This document shows positions 44,810 to 57,245 of a stretch of 64,000 bases of DNA, one piece after another. Made by a program: the position numbers and the translations under genes. The DNA is taken from positions 209,287,178 through 209,351,177 of the forward strand of contig CM071599.1 in assembly GCA_036435485.1 (NCBI GenBank). Reading direction: 5' to 3'. A model generated the notes under the pieces. It was not told the origin of the DNA. It did no database searches and worked only from the letters and a program-made list of their open reading frames with translations. Within the stretch, counting starts at the first letter, position 1. Each line of letters begins with the position of its first letter. Source of the DNA: Saposhnikovia divaricata. Lineage: Eukaryota > Streptophyta > Magnoliopsida > Apiales > Apiaceae.

Positions 44810-45682
44810 AAACACTTCGATACTTATTTTAGACCAAAAACATGTTTAATTTTTAAAATATTACCGAATCCGACACTTGGATACGTATCCATTTTGAACA
44901 CTTTTAATCGAGTGCGGGTAACATAGGCCCGAGATTTGTACAAATAGCAGGTAGCATTAACTTAAGAGTCATTGTTTGTACAGCAGAGTTGATTAGACAT
45001 GCGGTTTTTTTTACCAGTAGACCATGGTTGGATTTTTTTCCCCTTTATATTTTGGAAAGTATCTACATTCTTATTTTCTCTTCATATTGTGATTTTTTTT
45101 TTACTTTTTCCTTCTGAGTTTTTGTATATATAATATTTTTTGCATTTTTTTTATTAAAATGGCTAGGTAGTAATAATATAATATGAATTAATAGAAATTG
45201 TTTAATTAGATTGTTATAATTTGTTAACTAAAATTAAAAATTAAAGATTATTTTTAAATTACTATACAAATCGTCCCCCTCCAACTATTTTATGCGTCCA
45301 CCCCTGCTCACACATGTACATGCTTTCAAGTTTCAAGCTTTCAAACACACACATCCCTGCGCACACGCTCGCACACGTTGAATGCCTAACAATGAAGGCA
45401 TTGTCATTTGCCATTTCATCCTGTCCCTTCCGCGTTCTAGACTTTCTATGGCTTTAGATACTACTTGCCGATGTTATACTGGGGTGAACTCCTATTAGTA
45501 TCTTCGTTTCAAATTAAATATTCATTTTTTTTTCAGAAAAATGTTTAAAATAATTTGTTCACTTTAACTTTCAATGTAAGTGTGTTCATAATTTATAATT
45601 GCATGATCAACTTTATACCATGTTTTTCTAATTTATATTTTAAAAATCAACTATAATTCACATATTATATTTGATCAATGCA
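44810..45682. other. Spacer after the copia element
   Basis: AT-rich, no gene. A short run of CA/CG-rich words (CACACACATCC..., GCGCACACGCTCGCACACG) lies at about 45340-45380. Confidence 0.4.
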
Positions 45683-45908
45683 CTGAGTGCCTGTTTGGCA
45701 CAACTTTTCTTAATGACTTATAAACTTATTTTCGGATAAAATTTTTATATTTTGATAATTTTTTTTATACAAGTATTTAATGTATGTTTGAGATTCAATA
45801 AGTTGCAAAAATAAGTTGAAAAATAAGTTAGAAAGTTAGGAATCTCTAACTTTGTCTTAAAATAAGTTGTGACTTATTCTGAAAAAAAGTTCCCCCAAAC
45901 ACCCTCAG
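45683..45908. mobile_element. Small TIR element (MITE)
   Basis: 226 bp. The left end reads CTGAGTGCCTGTTTGG and the right end, inverted, CTGAGGGTGTTTGGG. Inner sequence is partly symmetrical (ACTTTTCTTAATGACTTAT versus the complement of AAGTTGTGACTTATTCTG). No clear target duplication. The type is uncertain. Confidence 0.5.
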
Positions 45909-46657
45909 AATACGACTATAAATGAAAGTTTTCTATGAAAATTATAATTTTTTAATGTGCATAAAATAGAGGGAGTACATTGTTTAAGGGCCGTGTAACT
46001 TGTTTTAATTCTGGGCGACAATGGAATATTAAATTTTATTATTTTAATAAAAATATTGATGGGCTAATTCTCATCACTTTTGTTCGCTGGAGCAACTATT
46101 TAAATTCCATAGGACAAATATTCTTGAACAAAACTAGTGAAAAGTGTAGTATTAAATACAACATAGTTTGTTCTATTTATACAATTGTATTAAGGGTATT
46201 TACTAAAAATACCACTTTTAGTAAATGGGAGGAACAATGACCAGAGAGAAGGATCGGGAATGCTCACGTACAAACGGGTAGAACGGGACGGTGATAGAAT
46301 GATCGTGATGGATTGCAAATTATTGAACGTCACATTCCACAGAATGAACTAGCATTCAGTTGATAATAATTGTGTGATTTTGAGATATGTTACTAGGCTT
46401 AAATCCAAAGTATACACGGCCGGATTGGATGATACTTCTGATCGGAGTGAGGCAAGTCTTTTCCTTCAACACTTTCATGATTCTCATGCACTAATTCTTG
46501 TAGTATCTTGTCTTTATTTATGTCAATTAGTATAAGTTGACCTGTTAAAGGTAAAAATCGGAAAAAGCTTAATGTTACTCTGTATTTGTTCACAAATTCT
46601 GAGTGAACTTATAAAACTTCAAGTGCTGGGATGAGTATGTTATACTGTGTTATAATT
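45909..46657. other. Spacer before the CACTA-type region
   Basis: No recognisable gene; the longest frames are under 90 codons and AT-driven. Confidence 0.4.
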
Positions 46658-47250
46658 CCTTACAAGAAAATAGTTTTAAACCGACCGTCAAAAATGGTCG
46701 GTTATAAAAGGAATCGGTCAGTTTAAAAACTAAAACCGACCAAAAATGCTGGTCGGTTTAAGCCTGGTTGGTTATGTCATTTGGTCGGGTTTAACACACA
46801 TAACCGACCAATAATTTGGTCTGTTATATGTGTTTACAAATTCTCTAATGTGGGATCCGAATTGGACATGTGGCACCACGTGTCACCACGTGGCGACAGC
46901 TGTCGACAGACGTCATCAACACATAACCGACCGATAGTGGTCGGTTATGACTTAAAAAATAGAAAAATACATTTTTACTGGCACACATAACCGACAATAG
47001 TCAAACGTGCACAATCGGTCGATTTTATGCCAGTAGCTGTGCTAATTTGTATAACCGACCACTTATAACCGACCACCATAATATAACCGACCACCTTCGA
47101 AGGAATCGAATGGTAAAAAACGGTCGATTATGTCTTATTGTGGTCGGTTTTCTGGGAATTGAAGGGTAAAAAGTGGTCGGTTCTAAGGCTCGTCGGTCAG
47201 TTTTCTGGATTTTTTTAAAAAAAAAATTGCAGGTTTTTCCAGTATTGCAG
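46658..47250. mobile_element. CACTA-type left end with subterminal repeats
   Basis: CCTTACAAGAAAA (46658-46670) is two changes from the CACTACAAGAAAA terminus of plant CACTA elements. It is followed by more than a dozen copies of ACCGACC/GGTCGGTT in both orientations, the usual arrangement for subterminal transposase-binding sites. The matching right terminus was not found, so the extent of the element is uncertain. Confidence 0.7.
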
Positions 47251-47466
47251 CCTGCCATTCCATTTCAACATTAACAATTCACCACACCATTCAACTTCAT
47301 AATAACATAATCAAACATACAAACATAAAAATTTCATAAGTTCGATCATTCCAACAAATATAAAAACCACGTTCATACAAACATTACAAGTTTTCTGGTC
47401 ATTCCAACTAATTATAAACAGCTTAGAACAAAAACAAGTTCATAAAAACCGATCACACTTAAAAAC

Positions 47467-49598
47467 CTAATGATCCAACAAAGAAACATCGGATGATTGA
47501 TGACCATCTTTTTCACCCTCTTCCCTACCATCATCACCAGCGCCATCACCATCGTATTCATCACCATCTTCACCCATATCCTCATCCTCGGAGGTATAAT
47601 CCTTTTCTTCTTCCAATGCAAGCCGATCCTTTGCCTATGCACACATATAACCAACCAATTAAAAAGTAAGAACATATAAATATCATTAATGGATACAAAT
47701 AAAACCAAAAGGAAAGACCATTACCACTCGAACTTGAGCTTCGGTTTTTTGGACAATATCCTCAATTAAGGTCCCGACAATGTGAACAATTTCACCGCCA
47801 ATGAGATTATTCCATTGCAACCTTTGACTTGGATTGGCAGATGGATCGGAGGCCTCGAGGGCGGTACGTACAAATGTGGCAATCTCTTGATCGGATAGTT
47901 GACGAACAAATCGGTCAGGATTGACACGGATCTCCGTAAGAACATTTCTCACGATCGAGAGATAAACATTGTCGGGGATGGAGCCACGTCGTGTTGGAGC
48001 GGATGAGGATGAGCCAGCTTCGCCTCGGATGGAATCCCTATAGCGTCTAGCTAGGGTAGGAAGTAGATCACTAGCTCGAACATCGGGGAATCCAACAACA
48101 TAATTTTTTTTGGGTTTTTCCCCTACGGGGACCCCTGTTGCTTCCATCCACCAATCCCACGGCTCATCCCTCTCACCCGTTTGAGTCACCTCCACCGGCA
48201 TACGCTAAAGAATAGCGGCATATCGTTCCTACACATTAATTCAGGTTTAATTAGAACATTAAACTTTTTAATGCTTATAATTAATACAAACATGCATTGT
48301 ATGTGTGGACGGGGTAGTGTAGACAAAAATATACGTATACTGTACACAAAAAAATAAGATTACCGCGATGCATATGGCGGCCGGAGTAGTGTAGGCAGGG
48401 TTATTCTGATCGGAACCAACTTTCGTGTGGCATTTGTCCCATGCCTCAAGTTTAGTCGGAGGCTTTTTTTTTTTCTCGTCATTTCCTTCCAAATAATAAA
48501 ATATCTTATATTAGTATACATAGTTTGCTTTATAATATGAAATAACCTTATGTGTGTGTATGTATTTGTGTATATTTAAATTTTATTACCGCTTTCACCG
48601 AGTTGAATGATCGAGCACCGGCGCTATGCAACCTTTCAACACGTTGGCGGTTGTCGGCTCCAACCTTTGCCCTATGCAAGTGCCCTTCATTCGTTTCCCA
48701 ATATTTAACAAGATCCTTCCAAAATGTCTCGGACCAATACAGGGGCCTTAAGGACAATTTAGAAACCCCCTTTTCCCTTGCCACTGTCTCAACTCTCTTC
48801 TTAAGCTCACTCACAGTCCTTTTTATTGTAAGCTTGATGTGATCTTCAACAATCTTTCTCGATTTCCTACGACTTTGTCCCCTTTGATGCTTATAAAATT
48901 TCTATAAAATAGGAACAAATGATAAGGTCAGATTCATGATCAAATTAACTTCATAATCAAATCATGAAACAAAACATAATAAAAAATTTGATATCGTTTT
49001 ACTTACAAAAAACTCATCAACCCTATCGCCAAACCACTTTGGATAAGCCGCATCGATGTCACTGAAGGTGTAATGACCTACGGGCCACCTCTCATGAATC
49101 ATCCCAAGCAAAGTCTTCTTTGCGGTATCATCTTCAATACTACATGTAGCATATTAAATAAGTAAGAATAAGTAGTTGCACATTTAGCATACATTGAGCA
49201 TATATATTAAGATTAATTGCACTACAATGACAAAGTGAAAGAAACATAACACTGGATAATTAGGCTTACTGTCCATTAGAGATATTGATACGTGTTGGTT
49301 CATGAGGCTGATTAGCTCCATAAATTCCACTTGAATGTTATCGAGCCCTCCTTCCTCGCCATTGACGTGCCTCTGTAGCTGTCATGTTTCCAATCGTCGG
49401 GTCCGTTGCACTTCCTTCGTCGCCCGTATCCGTATCCGTTGGCCCATCTCTCAATGCCATTGTGTTGCTCTTCCCTTTATCTTTCACCTTGCCCATGCCC
49501 TTGCCCTTTCCCTTGGTTGCAACTTGTTTACCCTTAACCTTGCCCTTGCCCTTGCCCTTATCTTTTTCAACTTGCTTGCCCTTCCCTTTACGTGCCAT
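47467..49598 (-). pseudogene. TNPA-like CACTA accessory protein, six exons, two nonsense codons
   Basis: Exons (minus): 49598-49270, 49139-49007, 48901-48590, 48504-48364, 48228-47725, 47634-47467. Introns are GT-AG and phases agree over 529 codons. Exon 1 is a Lys/Gly-rich basic repeat (KGKGKGKVKGKQ). Exons 2-4 carry GMIHERWPVGHYTF, YPKWFGDRVDEFF, YWSETFWKDLVKYWE and KLEAWDKCHTKVGSDQNNP, typical of plant En/Spm-type accessory transposase proteins. Exon 5 has DEPWDWWMEATG; exon 6 is strongly acidic. In-frame stops occur at 49338-49340 and at about 48205-48207. TNPA-class proteins bind the subterminal repeats, which lie just downstream here. The TNPD transposase is not in the window. Confidence 0.78.
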
Positions 49599-49639
49599 CG
49601 TACACACGATCATTGAACCCATTATGATCATCACTAGTC

Positions 49640-52214
49640 AACCGAGCACCTAAAATTAAAAAAAAACATAAGTACACAAACAAATCGAGCATAAACGTGG
49701 AAAGCAAATTGAACATAAGCACACAAACATAAATATCTTATTTATTTAATTATAAGTACACAAACATACGTATAATAATGTTTTATTTTATTAGGGATGC
49801 CATTTTATTTTCGTTTTTTTTCCCAAAATTTGGTTAGTTGAATTTCAACTCTTTGGCCTTTTCTTCTATATCTAGTTTTTTTTTATATTTTATATACAAT
49901 TAGTGCAAGTGATTTTGGTCATAATTAAATCCTACATCAAAAATATCTTTATGTTTGGTTGATCGACTAGGTGTTCACAAAAAAATAGTGATATTATACA
50001 CAATAAATAATAATCTAATATTCTTGTAACTTACAAGTATTTGAAAAAAATCATAAATAATTAATTAAAGACTTATAATATAGTAATATATCCGCACATT
50101 ATATAAAGAGAATTAAAAAAAATGTATATGTCATAATGATAAATAAAATATTCAAATATTGTAATAAAATAAAATTAATAGAAATATTCAACAAAAATAT
50201 TTTTATAATTTTACAATATGCATGTAAAAAAAAGTAATCAATTAATAAAATTAATATATAATAATGTATTCACACAAATAATTGTAAATAAACAATTGTA
50301 TTCAAATTAATTATTACAAAAAATTGTAAAAATAATTGTATAATAAAATAAGTGAATGATTATATTTTATAAATAATATTACATTAGTTACGATCTGGAC
50401 TATTCATAATTCAATTATCTCTGCAAATATTAAAATATCTCCGATAAAAAAAATATTAAAAATAATGGGCATTTACTTATCCCCTCTTGAAGAGTAGACT
50501 CTTGGAATATATATTGTACGTGAATTATCCATATTTTCCAAAGTAGTGATGTTCCATAATAATTAATGACCTTCAACAGTGAAAGAAAAAAAAAGTAGAA
50601 CCTAGGAGATTAAATTAAATGACCCTCAACAATTACAGATAAAGGCGTTAATCCCACCAGGTTAAAAGTTAAAGGAAAAGAGAAGATATAGAACAAATAA
50701 AAGAAGTGGAAACAAAGATTATTTTTCCTTTGGTTAAATGAAACAGTTTTCTTTTTCCCAGTTCACCGTTGATGGCAACGCTTGTATTAGACCAATTAAG
50801 CTGGTTTAGTACTTCGTGAGTTGCGATAACATACGGCTAAATGTGCAAATTATTATAATTGTAAAAAAATAAGAGAATTGTATTAAAAAATGGTGTGGAA
50901 TTCAATTGCTTAAATACAAATAATTCTACTAGTGAAAAATAAAAATGCAACTTTCAATATTCAAAGAAATCAACAACTTGAAAAAAAGAAAATTATTCTA
51001 AAAGTATCACACCATTTTTATGTTTTGAAATTATGATTCTCTTCAAAATAATAGTAATAAATAATAATTTATTGACTAATAATAGAATGACAAAAAAATT
51101 GTGAGATTTGGCTTTTAAACAATACTTTGAAGAAGAGGAAGAGTTACAAGAAGCTTACATCAACACAAAATGGAGAAGAGGAAGTTTGGATTCGACTTGA
51201 ACGGACCAATTTTAGTTGGGAGCGGATTGAGTTTGCATACGCCATTTTCACTTCAACGAACTGAGAACTGTCAGATCTTAGTTTGTATTGAGAGAAAGAG
51301 CGATGAAAAGAGGAAGATACTGATAGATTACAAAACAAAGAAAATTGAAAGATGGTTTACTAGTTTTGAATAGAGCAATTCCAAAGGCTTAATGATGAAT
51401 AAAAGACTGGAATAGGACATGTATAATTCATTTGTGTTTTAAATTACATGGCTGGGTTATGTACTTGAGGGGAATATTTAGGAAGCTCATTATTGTGTTT
51501 AAAGTAGCACAACCTAAAAGCATTAGCACATCAAGCCTGCAAATTCAACTTGTTAGTGTAGATAATTTTTTTATTATATTCTGTTGATCCCAACCTGCCA
51601 AAGTCGTAATAACAATTTATGTGTTTCGAATAAATTATACTTTAAAATATTAATATGACTTACCACTAACATTAAAATTAGCCGACAGCAACACATGGTG
51701 AATGACAAAAACTTTTGCCTTTTTCAATTCAACGTAATTCACTTGTTAATTTCTATTTCAAAATCAAGAGGACTTATTTTGTCCTTATATGAATGGATTC
51801 CGTAAAAAAGCTTTTTAACCCGCACTGCTTCTAATCTTTAATTAATAAATAATTAATTTAATCCAGAAATTATAAAAATAAATATTTAATATTATTAGAT
51901 ATTTATAAATATAATTTTCTAATTAAATAAAATATTTATTAATATAAATAAATCCTTAAGTTCTAAGCTGCGGTCTCTTGAGGGTCTGGAACCGGACTCC
52001 TTTTGCTTAACAAAAAATATATCAATTCTAACCGGGGTTCCAGCTTTAAGAATATATCACTTTTGCATTTCTTTTTGATAATTCTATTTTTTTAATAATT
52101 ATAAATTTTAAATTTGACGCAACACCATGAAATATGTGTGCTTTCTTTTTTTTTTCAAATTTTGTAATTATTTTATTTTTGAAAACTTATTTTCTTACAA
52201 AATATTTCAATTTC
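49640..52214. other. Interior or flank of the CACTA-type region, AT-rich
   Basis: Mostly AT-rich. A short frame at 51170-51373 (starting MEKRKFGFDLNGP, 67 codons) sits in better-balanced sequence, with an equally long frame on the other strand; I do not recognise it. ATTAATAAATAATTAATT-like stretches occur near 51840. Confidence 0.4.
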
Positions 52215-54230
52215 AGATTGTCGAACTGTACGGTTGTTAATAAACACTCATTTTAGTGTTGGGAAAAAATAGTCAAAAAATAAAAATGTCGGTTTGTTGA
52301 AGATTTTAACAATAACATAGTAAAAGTGTTGTTTCCTATCATGGGACATGATCCAGATTCTCTGATTAATTTTTTTGAATGATTTCTTTGACTATCGAAC
52401 CATACAGATGTTAATAAACACTCATTTTAGTGTTGGAAAAAAAAATCAAAAAATAAAAATGTTTGGTGGTAGGAGATTTTAACAAAAATGTAGTAAAAGT
52501 GCATCTTCCGATAACAGGGCACGATCTAGGTTCACTGAATAATGTTTTTGAATGATTTCTTCGACGCTCAAACCGTACGAATGTTAATAAACACTCATTT
52601 TAGTATTGGGAAAAAATAATCAAAAAATAAAAAGGTCGGGTTGTACGAGATTTTAACAAAAACGTAGTAAAAGTGTTGCATCCTGTAACGGGGCACGATC
52701 CAGGTTCATTGAATAAAATTTTTGAATGATTTCTTCGACGATCGAACCATACGAATGTTAATAAACACTCATTTTAGTGTTGGGAAAAATAATCAAAAAA
52801 TAAAAAGGTCGGGCTGTAGGAGATTTTAACAAAAACGTAGTAAAAGTGACGTTCCCTGTAACGGGGCATGATCTAGGTTCACTGACTAATTTTTTTGATT
52901 GATTTCTTCGACGATCAAACCGTACGAATGTTAATAAACACTCATTTTAGTGTTGGGAAAAAAAATCAAAAAAATAAAAAGGTCAGATTGTATGAGATTT
53001 TAACAAAAACGTAGTAAAAGTGATGTTTCATGTAACGGGGCACGATCTAGGTTCCCTGAATAATTTTTTTGAATGATTTCTTCGACGATCAAACCGGACA
53101 AATGTTAATAAGCACTCATTTTAGTGTTGGAAAAAAATAATCAAAAAATAAAAAGATCGGATTGTACGAAATTTTAACAAAAACGTAAAGGTGTTGCTTC
53201 CTGTAACGGGACACGATCCAGGTTTACTGAATTAATTTTTTGAATGAATTCTTTGATGATCGAACCATACGAAAGTTAATAAACACTTGTTTTAGTGTTG
53301 TGAAAAAATAATCAAAAAATAAAAGGTCGGGTTGTACGAGATATTAACAAAAACGTAGTGAAATTGCTGTTTATTCCTGTAACAGGGCACGATCCAGGTT
53401 CACTGAATAAATTTTTTGAATGATTTCTTCGATGATCGAACCATACAAATGTTAATAAACACTCGTTTTAGTGTTGGGAAAAAATAATCAAAAGATAAAA
53501 AGGCCGGGTTGTACGAAATTTTAACAAAAACGTAGTAAAAGTGCATATTCCGATAACAGGGCACGATCTAGGTTCACTGAATAAATTTTTTGAGTGATTT
53601 CTTTGAAGATCAAACCATACGAATGTTATTAAGCACTCATTTTAGTGTTGGGAAAAAATAATCAAAAAATAAAAAGGTCGGGTTGTACGAAATTTTAACA
53701 AAAACGTAAAGGTGTTGCTTCCTGTAACGGGGCACGATCCAGGTTCACTGAATAAATTTTTTGAATGATTTCTTCGATGATCGAACCATACGAATGTTAA
53801 TAAACACTCGTTTATATTGGAAAAAAATAATCAAAAAATAAAAAGGTCGGGTTGTACGAGATTTTAACAAAAACCTAGTAAAAGTGTTGTTTATTCCTGT
53901 AACAAGGCACGATCCAGGTTCACAGAATAAATTTTTTGAATGATTTCTTCGATGATCGAATCGTACGAATGTTAATAAACACACGTTTTAGTGTTGGGAA
54001 ATAATAATAAAAAATAAAAAGGCCGGGTTGTACGAGATTTTAACAAAAACGTAGTAAAAGTGTTGTTTCCTGTAACGGGGCACGATTTTTGTTCACTGAA
54101 TAATTTTTTTGAATGATTTATTCGACAATCAAATCGTACGAATGTTAATAAACACTCTTTTTTTGTGTAGGGAAAAAATAGCCAAAAAATAAAAAGGTCA
54201 GATTGTACGAGATTTTAACAAAAACAGAGT
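52215..54230. repeat. 174-bp satellite, about 12 copies
   Basis: TAAACACTC (or a one-base variant) recurs at 52241, 52415, 52588, 52762, 52935, 53109, 53280, 53456, 53630, 53801, 53976 and 54149, a period of 171-176 bp. Each unit also has GTTGGGAAAAAATAATC, AAAAAGGTCGGGTTGTACGA, TTTTAACAAAAACGTAG, GGGGCACGATCCAGGTTCAC and GATTTCTTCGACGATCGAACC. The first unit is the most diverged. No coding frame is shared by all units. The last unit joins the GGTCGG subterminal sequence directly. Confidence 0.95.
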
Positions 54231-54420
54231 CAAATGTGCACTATCGGTCGGTTTAACCCCAGAGGGTCTTTTAATTTGCGTAACCGACCACTTATAACCG
54301 ACCACTCGTTAAAGAAAACCGACCCCTTATAACCGACTGAGATTTAAGAATGTGGTCGGTTTTCTGGGCAATGATATCATTTTTCTGGTCGGTTTTAACA
54401 TAAAAAAATACAAAAAAATA
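54230..54420. repeat. Second copy of the CACTA subterminal region, same orientation
   Basis: AACCGACCACTTATAACCGA and GTGGTCGGTTTTCTGGG match the left end at about 47054 and 47143 in the same order and orientation; GTCAAATGTGCAC matches GTCAAACGTGCAC at about 47000. A right terminus would be inverted, so this is a duplicate or a second truncated element. Confidence 0.8.
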
Positions 54421-55474
54421 GAATAACCACACAGAAAACCATAAGTCGTTTTTTTGAATATTATGGTTAAAATAATCAATTTGCAGTAGGCTTCAAGCCA
54501 AGGAGGGTCGTATCAGAGGAAATTTAATGGGGAAGCGTGTAGATTTTTCTACACGTACGAACAGTTATTACATCGGATCCAACCATCAATATTGATGAAC
54601 TTGGAGTGCCATGGAGTATAGCTCTAAATTTAACTTACCCGGAGACCGTAACCCCTTATAACAGTGAAAGGTGTTGTATTACTAGTATATGTCCTTGGTG
54701 CAAGTCTAATAAGTCTATATAAATTCTAAACATTATATTAGTTTCTAGGCTGAAGGAACTTGTTGAATATGGTCCTCATCCTCCTCCTAGCAAAACTGGT
54801 GCCAAGTACATTATTAGAGAAGATGGTCGGAGGCTTGATCTCCGCTATTCGAAGAAAAACAGCGTTCATCATTTGGAACTTGGATACAAAGAATTGATTA
54901 TTAACTATTTATCTTTAAGTTGAGCACATTTGATTTTTGTCTTGTTAGGAGAACCAGCATCTCCTGAGAGTTTTACATGTGCAGATCTTTGATGCCTTGT
55001 TTCTTGTTACAGGTTGAGCGAAACTTAAATGATGGAGATTTCGTTTTGTTTAATCGGTAACCAAGTCTTCATAAGATGTCTATCATGGGGACATTGAATC
55101 AAAATCATGCCATATTCAACCTTCCGGCTAAATCTATCAGTCACTTCCTTGTACAAAGCTGATTTTGATGTATAGTGGGTGTCAACCCAAGTCCCACATC
55201 GATAAGATAAAGAAAAATTATTTTGAATATAAGCAGCCAAACAACTCCATTAGTATGAGGCCTTTTGGGAGTTGCCCAAAAACAAATCCATGCGGGCTTG
55301 GCCACCGCCCAGAACGGAAAATATCATACTAATGTGGAGTTAATGGGTGTTGCGCGGCCCAAGAAGTGATATCAGAGCTTGGGTTCGAGAAGTAGATTCG
55401 ACGTTAAAGAGAAGGCAATCACGAAGTAATTTACGCGTTGTTAGTTGGTCGTGAGTTGATTTTTTCTTGGCTTG

Positions 55475-56821
55475 ATGGAGGATCTAAAGTCGCTAAGGAT
55501 TGATGCACCCAAGTATGATGGGAAGATGGATTTAACTATGTGGCAGTTAACCGTCAAGGATGTGTTAATTCAACAAGGACTTGATGATGCCTTAGAGGAG
55601 AAGAAGCCAGAAAAGATGAGTGATGCAGATTGGGTAAAAATCCAGAAGAGAGCGGCGAGTACAATCAGGCTAGCACTTGCACCCGAGGTGAGGTATAACG
55701 TGTTGAAGGAGTCGACGCCGAAGGAGATATAGGACAAGTTAGCAAGCATCTATGCATCGAATTCGTTGACCAACCGACTTAATTTGAAGATGGAGTTGTA
55801 CTCTTTAAAACTGGATGAAGAAGGTAGTCTCCATGATCACATTAGTTGTTTTAATCAGCTGGTATGTCATCTGGCTAATGTTGATGAGCCGATGAAAGAT
55901 GAGGAACAAGCTCTGTTGCTGTTGTCATCACTGCCGAGTTCCTTCAAGTATTTTAAGCAGACGCTGTTAGTAGGGAGGACAACTCTTACGCTTGATGATG
56001 TGTTAAAGGCGTTAAGAGATAATGAGAGGATGCCAAAGAATGCCGTTTCTCAAAGTGGTGAGACAGTTTTAGCTGTCCAAAGTGCTGAAAGAGGGAGGAG
56101 TCGCAATCGCAATGACCTACAAGGAAGAAGTAAATCTCATCCGAGTAAGAAGGATATGAGCACTGTTGAGTGCTATTATTGTGGTGAAACAGGTCATATG
56201 AGAATGTTCTGTCCAAGCTTTAAAGAAGATCTGAAATCCTTTAAGCAGATGAAGGGAAAGAACAAAGTTGATGATACGGACTCTACACATGTGGTCGAGG
56301 ATGGAGAGTTTTTGATGGCGAGTGAGGATACCATTCCTGGTTCGGTGAAGAATAAATCAGAATGGGTGATGGATTCTGCTGCTTCCATGCATATATGTAG
56401 AGATCGAGCGTTGTTTGAGATTTTATGCACTGATGAAAATCTTGGTAATATCGTTGTGGGGAATGATGAGAAGATGAAGGTTCAAGGAGTTGGAACTGTA
56501 CGTCTTAAACTCCATGATGGTACGATCAAGAAAGCTCTCAATGTGAGATATGTACCAGATGCGTCAAAGAATGTGTTGTCTTTGAGTGTGTTAGCATCAC
56601 GTGGGTACAGATTCGTTGGACGAGGGCAAAGTTGCAAGGTGTATAATGGAAAGAGCTTGATTCTACAAGGGGTAATGAATAAGAAGAACATCTATTGTTT
56701 AGATGGGGAAGCGACGACGATGAAGACGGAGAAAAAGGTAAGATTCTCGGAATCGGTTGAGGTATTAGGGAATTCGAGCCGAGGGAGGATATGTTGGGGT
56801 CCGCCCCAAATTCCTAATTAA
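55475..56821 (+). pseudogene. Copia-type gag-protease, one nonsense codon
   Basis: Starts at ATG 55475 (MEDLKSLRIDAPKYDGKMDL). A TAG at 55730-55732 interrupts the gag domain, which continues in frame (DKLASIYASNSLTNRLNLKM). Next come the zinc knuckle CYYCGETGHMRMFC and a protease with WVMDSAASMHIC (catalytic D in DSA) and GIVVGN-like VGNDEKMKV. The frame runs on through a purine-rich tract and ends about 30 bp inside the inner LTR. Integrase, reverse transcriptase and RNase H are absent. Confidence 0.87.
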
Positions 56822-57245
56822 GTTAAGAATCCTATTATCATCAGAATTCTAATTTGTGATAATTGAGGTAATTCTTATTTTTGGTAGGAATATAATTGTG
56901 GAAGGGTTTCTATCCAAGATAAGAAAAGATGGTAAATGTCACAAATAGGATTAGAATATTTGTGGTGCCTATAAATATAGATATTTGTAGGGGATTTGGA
57001 GCATTGCAAAAGTTAGTGAGTTGTGTGCGATACACAAGAGAGAGCTTTTGCGATCAAGGTGCGGTGATTGTATTCAAGAGTGTTGAGTGAGGGAGCGATT
57101 CCAATCTTGTAATACATTCATATTTAGTTGATTTGTGGTTTTACCCTCCCTTGAGGGGTTTCCACGTTAAATTGTTGTGTTCTTTACTTTCGTGTTTGTT
57201 ATTGTGTTTGATTAACGTTGATCTATAGTGGATGCGATCCTAACA
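56792..57245 (+). repeat. Inner 454-bp LTR of a second retroelement family
   Basis: TGTTGGGGTCCGCC at 56792 to GATCCTAACA at 57245, preceded by the purine run CCGAGGGAGGATA and followed by TGGTATCAAAGCC (57249-57261), a primer-binding site. It has a 3'-end signal on its left and a 5'-end signal on its right, so it is the shared LTR of two joined elements. Confidence 0.8.

Noticed and set aside
49335..49653. Plus-strand frames rich in Pro/Leu
   Set aside because: They are the antisense of the Lys/Gly-rich first exon of the TNPA-like gene.
51144..51373. Possible small gene at 51.2 kb
   Set aside because: Frames of similar length occur on both strands with no recognised motif, so coding status cannot be supported.
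51540..51565. CTTGTTAGTG as the missing right terminus of the CACTA element
   Set aside because: It needs an inserted base, has no GGTCGG subterminal repeats nearby and no 3-bp target duplication could be matched.
52215..54230. Regular repeats suggesting a CRISPR-like array
   Set aside because: Units are 171-176 bp with no short repeat plus unique spacer pattern; this is plant nuclear satellite DNA.
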